DNA from: Chryseobacterium candidae
GTDB lineage: Bacteria > Bacteroidota > Bacteroidia > Flavobacteriales > Weeksellaceae
NCBI RefSeq assembly: GCF_004916905.1
Contig: NZ_SDLV01000015.1
Coordinates: 62,001-126,000, forward strand
Length of the DNA: 64,000 nt
Reading direction: 5' to 3'
Of this stretch, positions 62,829 to 64,000 are shown in pieces. Below the pieces are notes generated by a model. The model made no database searches, was not told where the DNA came from, and saw only the letters and a list, made by a program, of their open reading frames with translations. Both the position numbers and the translations under genes were made by a program. How positions within the stretch are numbered: the first letter of the stretch is position 1; each line of letters starts with the position of its first letter.

Positions 62829-63515
62829 TTATTTTTTCTCAGTAGATCTTTGTAAAACCTCATCTACCATTCCGTAGCCTTTAGCTTCTTCAGAAGTCAT
62901 CCAGTAATCTCTGTCAGATGATTTTTCTACCCACTCATACGTTTGTCCTGAGTGATGGCCAATGATTTCATAAAGCTCCTGCTTCAGTTTCAACATCTCT
63001 CTCAAGTTGATCTCCATATCAGAAGCTACCCCTTGTGCACCTCCTGAAGGCTGGTGAATCATTACTCTGGAATGTTTAAGCGCAGAACGCTTTCCTTTTT
63101 CTCCGGCAACCAGTAATACAGCTCCCATGGAAGCAGCCATACCTGTACAGATAGTCGCTACATCCGGCTTGATGATCTGCATAGTGTCATAAATACCTAA
63201 ACCTGCATAAACACTACCACCAGGAGAGTTGATATAGATCTGAATATCTTTTGAAGGATCAGCACTTTCTAAGAATAAAAGCTGAGCCGTAACGATGTTT
63301 GCAACCTGATCATCAATACCTGTTCCCAGGAAGATAATTCTGTCCATCATCAAACGGGAGAAAACGTCCATCTGGGCAACGTTTAATCTTCTCTCTTCCA
63401 TGATGTACGGAGTAAGATTCGTTGGGCCATACATTCCCATATACTGATCGGTAACCAAACCGTTGTTTCCTAAATGTTTTACAGAGAAATCTCTGAATTC
63501 CTTTTTAATGTCCAT
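62829..63515 (-). CDS. clpP: ATP-dependent Clp protease proteolytic subunit
   Basis: A 228-residue serine peptidase. The catalytic triad is S129 (GMAASMG), H154 (VMIHQPSGG) and D203 (DRDYWM). The oligomer-handle region and GGSVYAGLGIYDTMQ are intact. It has an N-terminal extension of about 25 residues compared with the mature E. coli enzyme. clpX is not in the window. Single gene between two terminator or edge regions. Confidence 0.96.
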   Translation of the reverse strand: MDIKKEFRDFSVKHLGNNGLVTDQYMGMYGPTNLTPYIMEERRLNVAQMDVFSRLMMDRIIFLGTGIDDQVANIVTAQLLFLESADPSKDIQIYINSPGGSVYAGLGIYDTMQIIKPDVATICTGMAASMGAVLLVAGEKGKRSALKHSRVMIHQPSGGAQGVASDMEINLREMLKLKQELYEIIGHHSGQTYEWVEKSSDRDYWMTSEEAKGYGMVDEVLQRSTEKK

Positions 63516-63627
63516 ATTTCTATTATGTATTATTTTTAAAATATTCTCGAAGTTTAAATTACAATATTTATTCCTAAAATTTTATAGGACTTTTTGTCAC
63601 AGAACATCAAAAAAATCTGACTTCAAA

Positions 63628-64000
63628 TTATCTTTTTCTATCTACATAAATCCCTTTGATAGGCGAATATTCGATGATATTGCTCAACCGTATGGAAGCC
63701 TGCTTCAGTAAAGTGATTTTTTTGATCAGCTCATAATACTTTACTTCATCTGTACTGCTGTACTGATCAAGTTCTTTGGCTGTTTCCCTGATCAGATAAT
63801 CAATATATCTGTATTTATGTAACAGAACATCTCCCTGAATCTGATCTGCCAATTTATCACCATAATTGGGAGGGTAAATATTTCTGGAAGCCCAGTTTTC
63901 AAGCTCATCCAGCGGGATCAGAGCATCTACAACCTTTGTGGTGATTTCTTCATCCATAAAAGATACAAAAAAGTTTCCACTTCTGAGTTCATCTTTTTGA
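63628..64000 (-). CDS. Protein of unknown function, N terminus beyond the window (partial)
   Basis: The minus-strand frame is open from the right edge to TAA at 63628 and gives at least 123 residues. An ATG at 63957 exists, but the frame continues upstream with no stop (QKDELRSGNFFVSF before MDEEITTKVV), so the gene most likely begins outside. The visible part is helical and rich in charged residues, ending in IKGIYVDRKR. I do not recognise a family. Confidence 0.55.
   Translation of the reverse strand, partial: QKDELRSGNFFVSFMDEEITTKVVDALIPLDELENWASRNIYPPNYGDKLADQIQGDVLLHKYRYIDYLIRETAKELDQYSSTDEVKYYELIKKITLLKQASIRLSNIIEYSPIKGIYVDRKR

Overview
The window reads as a chromosomal segment of a Chryseobacterium-like member of the Bacteroidota (class Flavobacteriia). 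The evidence is low GC content, a SusC/SusD pair, a secreted protein with a type IX secretion (T9SS) sorting tail, BT_3928, DUF1599 and DUF5686 family genes, an archaeal/eukaryal-type prolyl-tRNA synthetase, and many promoters of the Bacteroidota form TTTG-N19..22-TAnnTTTG. No tRNA, rRNA, CRISPR array, insertion sequence, phage or integron was recognised. The genus is inferred from gene content only.

Layout. 1-10 kb: the tail of an unknown gene, a serine hydrolase, a divergent Lrp/AsnC regulator and methionine gamma-lyase-type PLP enzyme, a glycosyltransferase, an SDR/AraC pair, a decayed tandem duplication beside a THUMP RNA methyltransferase, and a methyltransferase/ZIP transporter pair. 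10-20 kb: SusC/SusD, a FadL-like porin co-directional with a very unusual Gly/Trp/Tyr-rich lipoprotein, proS and a DUF937-OmpA envelope protein. 20-29 kb: an Nramp metal transporter with a palindromic operator on its promoter, grpE-dnaJ, a DUF808 protein, a TPR pseudogene, an esterase, DedA and prfB. 29-39 kb: an FAD oxidoreductase, an AAA protein with altered Walker motifs, an ABC exporter, a sigma/anti-sigma/DUF417/MsrAB oxidative-repair cluster and alaS. 39-47 kb: PhoX-like protein, di-haem peroxidase, DUF5686 outer-membrane protein and an M28 peptidase. 47-55 kb: a complete minus-strand ilvEDBNCA operon for branched-chain amino acids. 55-64 kb: folP, DUF1599, BT_3928, TerB, tpiA, a phytase-like lipoprotein, a cobalamin riboswitch driving a secreted protein, clpP and a gene running off the edge.

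The most striking element is the 320-base leader of the ilv operon (about 54954-55274). It holds one good promoter followed by two complete attenuators in series. Each has a short ORF packed with Ile/Val (and in the second Leu) codons, an intrinsic terminator, and a segment near the end of the ORF that can pair with the 5' arm of that terminator. Ribosome stalling would be needed at both to reach ilvE. The second is a cobalamin riboswitch (61243-61405) placed before a stand-alone T9SS cargo made of two copies of one domain, which suggests an extracellular corrinoid-related role.

Intergenic DNA is rich in decayed dispersed repeats and long hairpins, and several small relics (6572-6811, 25509-25934) show recent gene decay. 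Several start codons were moved from the longest possible ORF to a position consistent with promoters or family alignments; each case is stated in its entry.
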